In this document: one piece after another, positions 32,949 to 41,106 of the stretch
Layout: each line of letters opens with the position of its first letter
How positions within the stretch are numbered: position 1 is the stretch's first letter
Assembly: GCA_964496125.1 (NCBI GenBank)
Contig: CAZBXE010000001.1
Span: forward strand, 1 to 64,000
Length of the DNA: 64,000 nucleotides
Origin: CAZBXE01 sp964496125
GTDB taxonomy: Bacteria; Chlamydiota; Chlamydiia; Chlamydiales; CAZBXE01
Direction of reading: 5' to 3'
The notes under the pieces: model-generated
Told to the model about the DNA's origin: nothing
Seen by the model: only the letters and a program-made list of their open reading frames with translations
Database searches by the model: none
Made by a program: the position numbers and the translations under genes

Positions 32949-33737
32949 ATGACTTTTGTTTTAGGCCCCTTTGCTTCTGAATTTGAGTTTCCGGCGTTTG
33001 GTTGTTTTTCCTTAATAAAAGAATGCGCAATCGAATGTGTAAAAAAAACATTTTTAGAAACTGTTGTTCATGGTCTTGATCATCAAGGTTTCATAAGAGG
33101 ACAGTATCCTCTAAGTCTCTACAAGATTGCCTTGTTTATAAAAGGGACAGCAGTTGTTGTTGATTATTTTTTTCAATCTTGGGCAAAAAGGAAGACTGCC
33201 TTAACAGAGGAAGAGAAACTCGCTTTTTTAAAGGAACATGAAGCAGAAATTGAACTAATGTATAACACAAAAATGCCGTTTGGCAAATGGGAACACTTAG
33301 GGACCGGTGCATCAAAAATTGCTTTTACACATGAAGATTTTCCAGATCTGTTAATTAAGATCCCTAAAGGCGTTTTTGGATTTCGCGGATTTTCGGGTGA
33401 AGATGACCTTAAAATCCATTATGCGAATCTTGTAGACCTAAAGAAGATGGCCACCTCTTTTGATCGCATTGCCCTTCCCGAAGCGACTCTATACGAGACT
33501 TCAAAAGGTAGTATACTCGTTGAACAAAAATTTCGCATGGTGGCCTTTCATGAAGTACAACTCCAACATGGTGCGCTTGAAGCAATCCTCCAATTTAATA
33601 AATTTCGATCAAAAGCCAGGTTATGTGACGTAGAGGTGGAAGAGAATCACAACGCTGGCGTATTAGCGGACAAAACACCCATTACAATCGGTATTATTGA
33701 CTTCGATTGCCGCCGTAGGGAGCCTTGGGATCGTTGA
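32949..33737 (+). CDS. Kinase-fold-like protein, tandem copy A (altered C terminus)
   Basis: A 262-residue protein, close paralog of the gene at 34160. The middle and C-terminal parts look like a reduced protein-kinase/aminoglycoside-kinase fold: a Gly-rich loop GTGASKIAF (118-126), a VAIK-like LLIKIP with K137, a hinge-like SILVEQKF with E192, a catalytic-loop-like ENHNAGVLAD, and a DFG-like IGIIDFD with D251. The HRD-type catalytic Asp is not evident, so it may be a pseudokinase. A hydrophobic segment at ~58-76 may be membrane-associated. The last ~8 residues differ from copy B because the sequence past the shared IDFDC is rearranged. The kinase relationship is inference. Confidence 0.6.
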   Translation: MTFVLGPFASEFEFPAFGCFSLIKECAIECVKKTFLETVVHGLDHQGFIRGQYPLSLYKIALFIKGTAVVVDYFFQSWAKRKTALTEEEKLAFLKEHEAEIELMYNTKMPFGKWEHLGTGASKIAFTHEDFPDLLIKIPKGVFGFRGFSGEDDLKIHYANLVDLKKMATSFDRIALPEATLYETSKGSILVEQKFRMVAFHEVQLQHGALEAILQFNKFRSKARLCDVEVEENHNAGVLADKTPITIGIIDFDCRRREPWDR

Positions 33738-33752
33738 TCAGCAGAGGTTAAT

Positions 33753-33885
33753 CGAGCCAATCCTTGATGAAAATGAGGTTTCCCTTTCTAACCTTGTTCT
33801 TCCAGTCTGTGTGATCTTTCTCAAAATTTTCGAAGAGGCAGGCCGAATAGAGGTTACCGAGAATATAGGAGGGAAAGTAGCCAAA
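33753..33885 (-). pseudogene. Fragment of M32 carboxypeptidase gene (duplicated 3' part)
   Basis: The 133 bases match 35160-35292 of the intact M32 gene with 5 differences and no indel by my count. Translated on the minus strand it gives FGYFPSYILGNLYSACLFE and the following residues to KDWLD. It has no start, catalytic site or proper end. It lies after copy A exactly as the intact M32 gene lies after copy B, so it marks a segmental duplication. Confidence 0.9.
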
Positions 33886-34159
33886 ATTAAGGTTCTGAAA
33901 AGACAAGCGTAGGTGTTCCGTGGTCAGGAATGCTTCAAGCTTCGGCGATACAATCTGCACAAAAAAGAATACCAAATTGATGGGCTAAAGAAATACTGCA
34001 CCGAGAGATCCCGTATGAAGACGCGCCCCCAAGTCTTCGCAATTACCTTTTAATCAATTTATTTTTCAACAAGAATGATATAAGCTATACTTTTATTCAA
34101 TTGTTTGGTATGGTTACAATTTACTTTTCTTTTATATAGCTTATAAGGTGTGGTTAACA
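33886..34159. other. Non-coding spacer with 11-bp inverted repeat
   Basis: No gene is recognisable. A short plus-strand frame reading NLHKKEYQIDGLKKYC ends near 34052 and may be debris. The remaining ~110 bases are very AT-rich. A perfect 11-base inverted repeat, TATAAGCTATA at 34079-34089 and its complement at 34135-34145, flanks 45 bases and ends 14 bases before the ATG of copy B. Confidence 0.55.
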
Positions 34160-35038
34160 ATGAATTTAAATTTGTGTTCTTTTTCTTCTGAATTTGAGTT
34201 TCCGGCGTTTGGTTGTTTTTCCTTAATAAAAGAATGCGCAATCGAATGTATAAAAAAAATATTTTTAGAAACTTTTTGTAGAAATATAGAATTTGTATTT
34301 AAAAGGTTTAATACACCGATTGATTCAAGATTGGTAAAACATATCAGTATCAGGTCACTTGTTCAAGGTCTCGTAAAAGGACAATCTTCTCTAAGTCCCT
34401 ACAAGAGAGTCTTGCTTCTGATAGGGACAGCACGTGCTGTCTATTATTTCTACCAATCTTGGGCAAAAGGAAAGACTACCTTAATAGAAGACGCGCAACT
34501 GGCTTTTTTAAAGGTACATGAAGCAGAACTTGAAGAAATGTATGAGACAAAAATGCCGGTTGGCAAATGGGAACACTTAGGGACCGGTGTATCAAAAATT
34601 GCTTTTACCCATGAAGATTTTCCAGAAATCTTAATTAAGATCCCTAAGGGCAATGTTGGATTTCGCGGATTTTCGGGTGAAGATGACCTTAAAATCCACT
34701 ATGCAAATCTTGTAGAGCTAAAGAAGCTAGCAACCTCTTTTGATCGTATTGCCCTTCCCAAATCTACTCTATACAAGACTTCAAAAGGTAGCATACTCGT
34801 TGAACAAAAATTTCGCATGTCTGAATACGTCACTGTTCCAAATGATGCTGATAAACAAGATGCAATATCGCAATTTAATAAATTTATTTTGAAATCCAAT
34901 CTTTGTGATATCTGGTTGTACAATAATCACAACGGTGGCATTTTAGCGGACAAAACACCCATTACAATCGGTATTATTGACTTCGATTGCATTTTGAACA
35001 GTGAGTCGTTGATTTCTGCAGAGGTTCATAGTCTATAG
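34160..35038 (+). CDS. Kinase-fold-like protein, tandem copy B
   Basis: A 292-residue paralog of copy A, sharing the N-terminal FEFPAFGCFSLIKECAIEC, the Gly-rich GTGVSKIAFTHEDFP, LIKIPKG, the GFRGFSGEDDLKIHYANLV block, SILVEQKFRM and ILADKTPITIGIIDFDC. It has ~40 extra residues in the N-terminal region (VKHISIRSLVQ) that copy A lacks. The start at 34160 has AAGG upstream; an in-frame GTG lies at 34148. The same cautions apply: kinase-like by motif order, but the catalytic-loop Asp is unclear (NNHNGGILAD). The 3' end overlaps the convergent M32 gene by 13 bases. Confidence 0.62.
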   Translation: MNLNLCSFSSEFEFPAFGCFSLIKECAIECIKKIFLETFCRNIEFVFKRFNTPIDSRLVKHISIRSLVQGLVKGQSSLSPYKRVLLLIGTARAVYYFYQSWAKGKTTLIEDAQLAFLKVHEAELEEMYETKMPVGKWEHLGTGVSKIAFTHEDFPEILIKIPKGNVGFRGFSGEDDLKIHYANLVELKKLATSFDRIALPKSTLYKTSKGSILVEQKFRMSEYVTVPNDADKQDAISQFNKFILKSNLCDIWLYNNHNGGILADKTPITIGIIDFDCILNSESLISAEVHSL

Positions 35039-36537
35039 ATCTCTTTGTACTTGTTCTCCAGGTAGTCTGAGTAAGGAGCTTCAGAGAAGGGGGCGCTCGT
35101 TGCATTTTCTATCAGTTCGCGGCTCAAAAACTCTCTTCCATGTCTATGTACTTTCTCACCGAGCCAATCCTTGATGAAAATGAGGTTTCCCTCTCTAACC
35201 TTTTTCTTCCAGTCTGTGTGATCTTTCTCAAACTTTTCGAAGAGGCAGGCCGAATAGAGGTTACCAAGAGTATAGGAGGGAAAGTAGCCAAAGGCACCCC
35301 AAGGCCAGTGGATGTCCTGCATGCATCCCTCCTTTAGAGTTTTTGGGGTTATTCCAAGGTAGTGTTTCATCTTTTCATTCCATACATCGGGGATGTCATC
35401 GACGTTTAGGCTATTTTCGATGAGCGCCTTTTCTATCTCAAAGCGCAGAATGACGTGCAAGCTGTAGGTGACTTCGTCGGCTTCTACGCGGATAAAACTT
35501 GGCTCTACGAGGTTAAGCCCTCGGTAAAATTGTTCGAGTGATACCTTTTTTAGCTTTTCTGGAAATTCTGCTTGGAGCTTGGGAAAAAAATGCTCCCAAA
35601 AGGGAAGACTTTGACCAATTCTTGTTTCCCAGAAACGGGACTGTGATTCATGTATACCAAGAGAGAGCGCTTCTCCAAGCGGAGTGCCATATTCTTCCTT
35701 GGGAACACCCATATCATAGAGGCTGTGACCCCCTTCATGCAAACAGGCAAGAATGTTACTAACCAGTGATTCAGGGTGTATTCTTGTTGTGATACGGCTA
35801 TCAGTCGGATGGGAGGACGAGGAGAAGGGGTGGGCAGAAAGATCGAGGCGTCCTTTGGCAAAGTCGTAGCCCATCGCTTTAAGGATGAGTTTACCAAAAT
35901 GCAGCTGTTTATCATGTGGAAAATTTCCGCTTAGAAAACTGTTATCTACCTGTGGTTTGGAGGCCATTTCTTGTAAGAGAGCTCTTGTCCTTTTTGCAAG
36001 ACCTGTAAAAAGCTGCTCGATCTCTTTTGTTGTGGCCCCAGGTTCATACTCATCGAGTAGGGCATCATAAGGATGCGCTTTGTAGCCGATATATTCTGCT
36101 TTCTGGCGGCATGCTTCTACAATCTGTTTTAGAATTTTGGCAAAGCTTTTGTAATCTTCCTTCGGTTTAGCCTCCTTCCACACTTCCACACCTTTTACAA
36201 TGAGCTTGGTAAATTGCGAGACAAATCTATTCGGGAGCGCGGTGGCGCGGTTAAAGTCTCTTCTCCACATCTTGAGAGCTGCCTTTTGTCTTGTAGAGAG
36301 TTTTTTTGCAAGGACACGGCCCGACTTGAGATCGATCAGTTCTCCTAATGTGTTTTGAAATAGCTTGCTTGTGAGTTTTTTGTGGGAAAGGCTTGCTAGT
36401 AGGGAAAGTTGCTCTCCTCGGATTTCTCCTCCCTCTCTAGGCATATAGGTTTCTTGGTCCCAATTGAGCACGGAGGATATGCCATTTAGTATTTTGATTT
36501 CTTTCGAGAGTTTTGTTAGTTTTTCGTAAGTAATCAT
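35026..36537 (-). CDS. M32-family metallocarboxypeptidase (carboxypeptidase Taq type)
   Basis: A 503-residue cytoplasmic zinc carboxypeptidase that trims C-terminal residues from peptides. Motifs: the family opening LSKEIKILNGISSVLNWDQE, DSRITTR, the active-site CLHEGGHSLYDMG with the HExxH-type zinc site, and GLGIHESQSRFWE-like LSLGIHESQSRFWETRIG with the third ligand Glu, then RVEADEVTYSLHVILRFEIE. Length matches the family (~500). The start at 36537 has GAGGAAAG upstream and lies 10 bases after the murF-alr stop, so the two are probably cotranscribed. Confidence 0.94.
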   Translation of the reverse strand: MITYEKLTKLSKEIKILNGISSVLNWDQETYMPREGGEIRGEQLSLLASLSHKKLTSKLFQNTLGELIDLKSGRVLAKKLSTRQKAALKMWRRDFNRATALPNRFVSQFTKLIVKGVEVWKEAKPKEDYKSFAKILKQIVEACRQKAEYIGYKAHPYDALLDEYEPGATTKEIEQLFTGLAKRTRALLQEMASKPQVDNSFLSGNFPHDKQLHFGKLILKAMGYDFAKGRLDLSAHPFSSSSHPTDSRITTRIHPESLVSNILACLHEGGHSLYDMGVPKEEYGTPLGEALSLGIHESQSRFWETRIGQSLPFWEHFFPKLQAEFPEKLKKVSLEQFYRGLNLVEPSFIRVEADEVTYSLHVILRFEIEKALIENSLNVDDIPDVWNEKMKHYLGITPKTLKEGCMQDIHWPWGAFGYFPSYTLGNLYSACLFEKFEKDHTDWKKKVREGNLIFIKDWLGEKVHRHGREFLSRELIENATSAPFSEAPYSDYLENKYKEIYRL

Positions 36538-36547
36538 TCTTTCCTCT

Positions 36548-38974
36548 TTAACGTAAAAATACCCTTTGGATGCGGGGGCCAAGGCACGTGATCAGTTCAT
36601 GTACAATCGAGCCTCCGTTTTCTGCAAATTCTTCTGCTGGCACGTATCCACCAAATTCGTCTTGCCCAAAAAAAAGGGCAGTGTCCCCAACTTTGGCCTC
36701 TGGAATGTCGGTGAGGTCGCACATCATATAATCCATACAAATAGAGCCTACCATAGGCGCCTTTTTTCCGTGCACAAGAACAGACCCTTTTCCGCTATAG
36801 CTACGGTGTAGACCATCAAAGTAACCAATCGGAAGAACGCCTATGGTTTGCCATTTTTTTTTCACGGTATAGTTGCGTCCGTAGCTGATGGTTTCCCCCT
36901 GTTTGCAGTGATTGATCCCAACAATTCTTGAAAGCAGAGAGAGGGCAGGCTTGAGTGGAAGAGCTTTTTTGGCGGAAGCTGAGCTATAGAGACCATAGAT
37001 TCCGAGGGCAATCCGTATCATATTGAAGTTTTCTGTCGGATGGCGAATGACCCCACTCGAGTTTGCGATATGTTGGTATCGTGGGGTTATTCCAATTCTT
37101 TTGAGTTCTTCAGCAATCTCTTGTAGAGCTTTTGACTGCTCTTTTGTGAACGCATCACTTAAAGGGTCTTCTGAGGAGGCATAATGAGACATAAGCCCTT
37201 CAAAAGTCAGATGGGATGAATTCCAGATTTTTTGAGCGAGTTCTATCGCGTGTTCTTTTCTACATCCAAAACGACTCATGCCTGTATCGACGTGGAGGTG
37301 GACTTTGCATTTCTTTTCTTGTAAAGCCGCCTCTTTTTCTAGAATGTCCAAGATGGTACTATTGGAAACACCGATTTCAAACCCCCATTTTACCGCTTTT
37401 GCGGCTTCGTAGGGTGGGGTATTGAGAACAAAAATGTCTTGTGTAACCCCGTGCTGCTTAAGGTGGACTCCCTCCTCTACATAGGAGCAGCCGAGAAGAT
37501 CGATGCCACATGTTGTAAGAAATTTTGCCATTTGCACGCTGTCTGTGCCGTAAGCGTTTGCCTTTACCATCACCATGATTTTCACTCCTTCGGCAAGGGC
37601 TTCTCGAAGGGTCTCGATGTTCTCCTGGATGTACCCTAGGTTAATGCGTAGCTCATTATTGTGCTCACTTTCTTGCGTGATCTGCAGGAGTTTGGGAAGG
37701 CTTTCTTTTTTTCCTCCTTTAATCAGAATGACATCTCCTGCACCTACGGTATCTTTGATAAGTCGGACAGCGGTAGCAAGATCGGGGGTGGCCTTAACCT
37801 CCATGGGAAGATGCGTCAACAAGGACTGCTCTTTCGGAACACCTGCTAGGACAAGAAGATCTATTTTTTCATTTTGAAGAGTTTTTGTTACTTTTTGAAA
37901 GGGGGAGAGGTCTGTTTTTTTGTCTTCTTGGAAACCTCCAAAGACAAAAACTTTTTTTCCTTGTCCTCCTAGTTCATGAAGCCTTTGGAGAGCAAGATCG
38001 ACAGATAAGGGATCTGCAGAATAGGGTTCATTGATAAAGGTTGCGCCTGTTCTGGTTTTCCAGATCTCAGTTTGCATGAGCTGCCCGTCGTAGTTTAAGA
38101 GAGTCTTTTGGATCTGCTCTTGCGAGATGCCGAGGAGAAAGGCGGTTTTTACGGCCTGGTTTACAAGGGCGACAAAGTGGGGGAAGCCAAAGGTAATTTT
38201 TCCTTCGAAAGTTGACCCCGCGGGAAAGGTAAGGGAGTAGGTAGTAAGAGATGTTTTGGTTGCGTGTGGGAGGTGAAGGTTAGCCTGATCCCAGGGGTGA
38301 CTGCCTGGGAACAGGTTGCTTGTCGGGGAAAAAACAAAGCGCTGTCCAGGGAAAGAAAGAAGCTTAAACTTTTCTTCTTCTATTGTTTTTAAGTTTTTTA
38401 GAGTTTGGATGTGCTCCTCTTCGATGCATGTAAGAATAGAGGCATTAGGCCGAATTGTTTTTGCAAGTCTTGCCATTTCCCCTTTTTTAGAAATGCCTGC
38501 TTCGATGATGGCAATTTCATGCTCTTTTTGGATTTGGAATAGGCTTAAAGGGACACCGAGTTGACTGTTGAAGCTCTCCGGGGATCGGACTGCTTTCTTT
38601 TCGCTGGAGAGAAGAGCGTAGAGGAGATCTTTAAGAAGGGTTTTTCCACGTGATCCTGTAATAGCAATGACGAAGGCTGGCAGTTGACTTCTGTAACAAC
38701 TTGCGATTTCTTGCAGGGCTGTGAGAGGGTCATCAACTTCGATGGGGAGGGTGTGCTTGAGATTTATTTTTGTTCCCTTTTTGACAAGAGCGAAAGCTGC
38801 CTTTACGTTATCTGCTTCGCTAAGAAACTCATGGCCATCTCTTCGTGCTCCTTGCAGGGCGACAAAAAGTGCTTTTTCTTTATAAATCTTTCTTGTGTCG
38901 ATGGCGACTTGGTTGATAAGAAACTGCCGTGGGGGGAGCCTTGTGTTCCAGAGGTGGAGGTCAAATTCTTCCAT
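36548..38974 (-). CDS. MurF-alanine racemase fusion protein
   Basis: One 808-residue chain joins two peptidoglycan-precursor enzymes. Residues 1-~440 are MurF (UDP-MurNAc-tripeptide:D-Ala-D-Ala ligase), with the P-loop TGSRGKT (K111), SPESFNSQLGVPL and EAGISKKGEMARLA. Residues ~445-808 are a PLP alanine racemase, with Schiff-base K471 in VKANAYGT, HVDTGMSRFG, the SYGRNY catalytic Tyr and GSICMDYMMCDLTD. Alr makes D-Ala, MurF uses the dipeptide. MurF-Alr fusions are known in Bacteroidetes; Chlamydiaceae lack a dedicated Alr. The start at 38974 (MEEFDLHLW) is the best in-frame ATG; GGAGG lies rather far upstream, so a nearby alternative is possible. Confidence 0.93.
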   Translation of the reverse strand: MEEFDLHLWNTRLPPRQFLINQVAIDTRKIYKEKALFVALQGARRDGHEFLSEADNVKAAFALVKKGTKINLKHTLPIEVDDPLTALQEIASCYRSQLPAFVIAITGSRGKTLLKDLLYALLSSEKKAVRSPESFNSQLGVPLSLFQIQKEHEIAIIEAGISKKGEMARLAKTIRPNASILTCIEEEHIQTLKNLKTIEEEKFKLLSFPGQRFVFSPTSNLFPGSHPWDQANLHLPHATKTSLTTYSLTFPAGSTFEGKITFGFPHFVALVNQAVKTAFLLGISQEQIQKTLLNYDGQLMQTEIWKTRTGATFINEPYSADPLSVDLALQRLHELGGQGKKVFVFGGFQEDKKTDLSPFQKVTKTLQNEKIDLLVLAGVPKEQSLLTHLPMEVKATPDLATAVRLIKDTVGAGDVILIKGGKKESLPKLLQITQESEHNNELRINLGYIQENIETLREALAEGVKIMVMVKANAYGTDSVQMAKFLTTCGIDLLGCSYVEEGVHLKQHGVTQDIFVLNTPPYEAAKAVKWGFEIGVSNSTILDILEKEAALQEKKCKVHLHVDTGMSRFGCRKEHAIELAQKIWNSSHLTFEGLMSHYASSEDPLSDAFTKEQSKALQEIAEELKRIGITPRYQHIANSSGVIRHPTENFNMIRIALGIYGLYSSASAKKALPLKPALSLLSRIVGINHCKQGETISYGRNYTVKKKWQTIGVLPIGYFDGLHRSYSGKGSVLVHGKKAPMVGSICMDYMMCDLTDIPEAKVGDTALFFGQDEFGGYVPAEEFAENGGSIVHELITCLGPRIQRVFLR

Positions 38975-39108
38975 AAAGGCATTTTGTGCTTTCCTCCACA
39001 AATATTGCAAGCTCGATTCCTAACTAATCTGATCACCCTCATCTTTATGGAATATTTATACCAAAACAGTATGATGGCTTGTCAAAAATAGATTGTTAAG
39101 AGGTTTCC

Positions 39109-40071
39109 GTGCTCGACAAAATAGACCAGGCAGTCCAACCCTTTCGATTGCAGCAGATGCTTGATCGCATCGCAGTTCATCAATTAGAAGGCGGCTTTTT
39201 TAGAAGAGAGATTGTCACAAGAGCGTATTGCATCGCTGCAGGAGCGTTTGCTCTTACAGAAACTTGTTATAAAGCTGGGTATGGTCTAGGGCTTGCTACA
39301 GTCTTGGCATTGAAAAAAATTATAGTAATTACATTGAACATTGGCGCTTTGTCTCAATTGTTTTTTCTTAACTTTGTCTGGAATAACTACATTGCAGTTG
39401 CTCCCTCGCAGCAGGTGATGCGGTCTTTTGTATTCTCAGCTCTTTTTATAAAATTTCCTAGAGCGACTTGGAATGCCCTCGACCGAGCTGTAACTTTATG
39501 GCTTGCCCTCCCCGAAAATGCTGTATACCTGGCTGATTTAGCAGGGGGAATCGAAAAAAATACACAATGGATCAACGGGAGGAACACTGTCCACATGCTC
39601 ACTCAAACCGCTCTTCTGTTTGCCAATGCCCTGTGGACTGTCAGTGTTGGTTTTTGCAGCCCTCAACTGGCCCTTGATAAGCAGCTTGACTTTGAGCTTC
39701 TCGGCTATACGCAAAGACATAGCACTCTGTTGCCTCCCAAAAAAAGCCTTGCCTCTAGGATTCGGCAGGGGATTAATAACCGAGTCTATACCCTAATAAG
39801 CCTGGCTGCTATTATAGGAATCACGCAGCTTTATCGAGTAGATGTTATTGGAAGCATTCTCGGAGGCATTCGCGGTGTTGTGTCTAGAATTACTCCAACT
39901 GGTAGCTCAACTCCAGAAGAACTAGATAGGCTGTATGGTACTGCAAAGATGAATCTGGAATCTGCACGTCTCAATGCCTTAGCAGCTAAGATGAATTTCT
40001 GCTTGCAACAACCCCAAATCTCTATGTGCAGTGAGCTACAGGCGAGTTCCCTTGGTATAAATCCAAGATGA
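39109..40071 (+). CDS. Multi-helix membrane protein of unknown function
   Basis: An unrecognised 320-residue protein with a GTG start at 39109 preceded by AAGAGG at 6 bases. Hydrophobic segments occur at about 41-60, 65-90 (VLALKKIIVITLNIGALSQL then FFLNFV), 165-180 (TALLFANALWTVSVGF) and 225-245 (LISLAAIIGITQLYRV). A glycine-rich stretch GGIRGVV and a polar helical tail close it. The pattern could suit a chlamydial inclusion or inner membrane protein, but this is not decided by sequence. Its last 36 bases overlap the convergent lptG gene. Confidence 0.6.
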   Translation: MLDKIDQAVQPFRLQQMLDRIAVHQLEGGFFRREIVTRAYCIAAGAFALTETCYKAGYGLGLATVLALKKIIVITLNIGALSQLFFLNFVWNNYIAVAPSQQVMRSFVFSALFIKFPRATWNALDRAVTLWLALPENAVYLADLAGGIEKNTQWINGRNTVHMLTQTALLFANALWTVSVGFCSPQLALDKQLDFELLGYTQRHSTLLPPKKSLASRIRQGINNRVYTLISLAAIIGITQLYRVDVIGSILGGIRGVVSRITPTGSSTPEELDRLYGTAKMNLESARLNALAAKMNFCLQQPQISMCSELQASSLGINPR

Positions 40072-41106
40072 AATTCCAAGGAAAATGACCATTGGCGTCA
40101 GAAGAGCAGCAGGGGCAGGGAGCATCTGGCTTAGGCTAAGCACTGTGGATGCATTCAGGATAAAGAAGGCCACAAGAAGACCTGCAATTGATCCAATGTA
40201 AAGAAGAAAGACAGCGAGATTCCGGTTGAACCTGAGACAGAAAGGTGCTGGGGCGAGGATGGCAAGGAATGAAAGCCATGGCATGGCAAGCTTTCGGTAA
40301 AACATCGTTGTAATCGCTATTTGAAGATTGGAAGCTGTTTCGGAACGAAGTGGCAGCTCTTGGAAGAGCTCGGTAAGAGAGTAGCCTTCAATCGGTTTTA
40401 AGGATTTTTCAAGAGATGTCTTTTTAACAGGTAGTTCGACAAGGGAGATGCCTGCAAAGGTTTCTTCTAAAATGAGTGCCCCACTTTCCGCTCTGACAAG
40501 ATGTTCTCCAAAATGTCCCTCGGGGACTTGTTTTGAGAGGTCTAATATTTTGAAATGATAGAGGTCATCTCCTGTCCTTACCCAGTATGTATCAAAGAGA
40601 AGATCTCTTTCTCTATCGCGGTTCTGAAAAATCAGCAGTGATTTGTCTTCCAGATGAACCATATGTATGTTTCTCGGTTCTTTTTTTGTTTTTCGAAAAA
40701 AGCAACTTTCTTCGATTAAAGAGAGCTTTTCCATTGCGTAGGGGGTTATGTATTGGGCTGAAAAAAAAAGAAAAACCACTGCAATAAACCCAGAGTATAA
40801 ATGGGGCTTCATGAGGGTTTTCATAGGAACACCGCTTGCAAGCAGGGGAATGAGCTCGTTATTTTGGTTGCGGGCTGTGAGGGTCTTAATATTTGCAAGC
40901 AGCAGCGCAAACGGGACAAGGATTTCAAGCCTGCGCACAAATACGCAGCCGTAATATCTAGCAAGGATGTTAAATTCGAATCGGATGAGGGGGAATTTAC
41001 TGATGCGACTCGAGTAGTCGACGAGCACATAGAACACAAAAAAGCAAAGGAGGATAAAAAGAAAGGATTTCCAAAGCTCTACAAGAAAAAGGCGTTTCCA
41101 GATCAT
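40036..41106 (-). CDS. lptG: LPS export permease LptG (YjgP/YjgQ family)
   Basis: A 356-residue inner-membrane permease of the LptB2FG transporter that extracts lipopolysaccharide from the inner membrane. Topology fits: three N-terminal helices (LWKSFLFILLCFFVFYVLV; LVPFALLLANIKTL; FIAVVFLFFSAQYITPY), a central periplasmic beta-jellyroll region, and three C-terminal helices (MPWLSFLAILAPAPFCLRF; VFLLYIGSIAGLLVAFFI; LTPMVIFLGISSWIY). It is coupled to lptF by a 4-base ATGA overlap. F versus G assignment rests on order and is less sure than the family. Confidence 0.88.
   Translation of the reverse strand: MIWKRLFLVELWKSFLFILLCFFVFYVLVDYSSRISKFPLIRFEFNILARYYGCVFVRRLEILVPFALLLANIKTLTARNQNNELIPLLASGVPMKTLMKPHLYSGFIAVVFLFFSAQYITPYAMEKLSLIEESCFFRKTKKEPRNIHMVHLEDKSLLIFQNRDRERDLLFDTYWVRTGDDLYHFKILDLSKQVPEGHFGEHLVRAESGALILEETFAGISLVELPVKKTSLEKSLKPIEGYSLTELFQELPLRSETASNLQIAITTMFYRKLAMPWLSFLAILAPAPFCLRFNRNLAVFLLYIGSIAGLLVAFFILNASTVLSLSQMLPAPAALLTPMVIFLGISSWIYTKGTRL

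Noticed and set aside
33886..34053. Short frame NLHKKEYQIDGLKKYC as possible transposase debris
   Set aside because: Too short and not assignable to any transposase family by eye.
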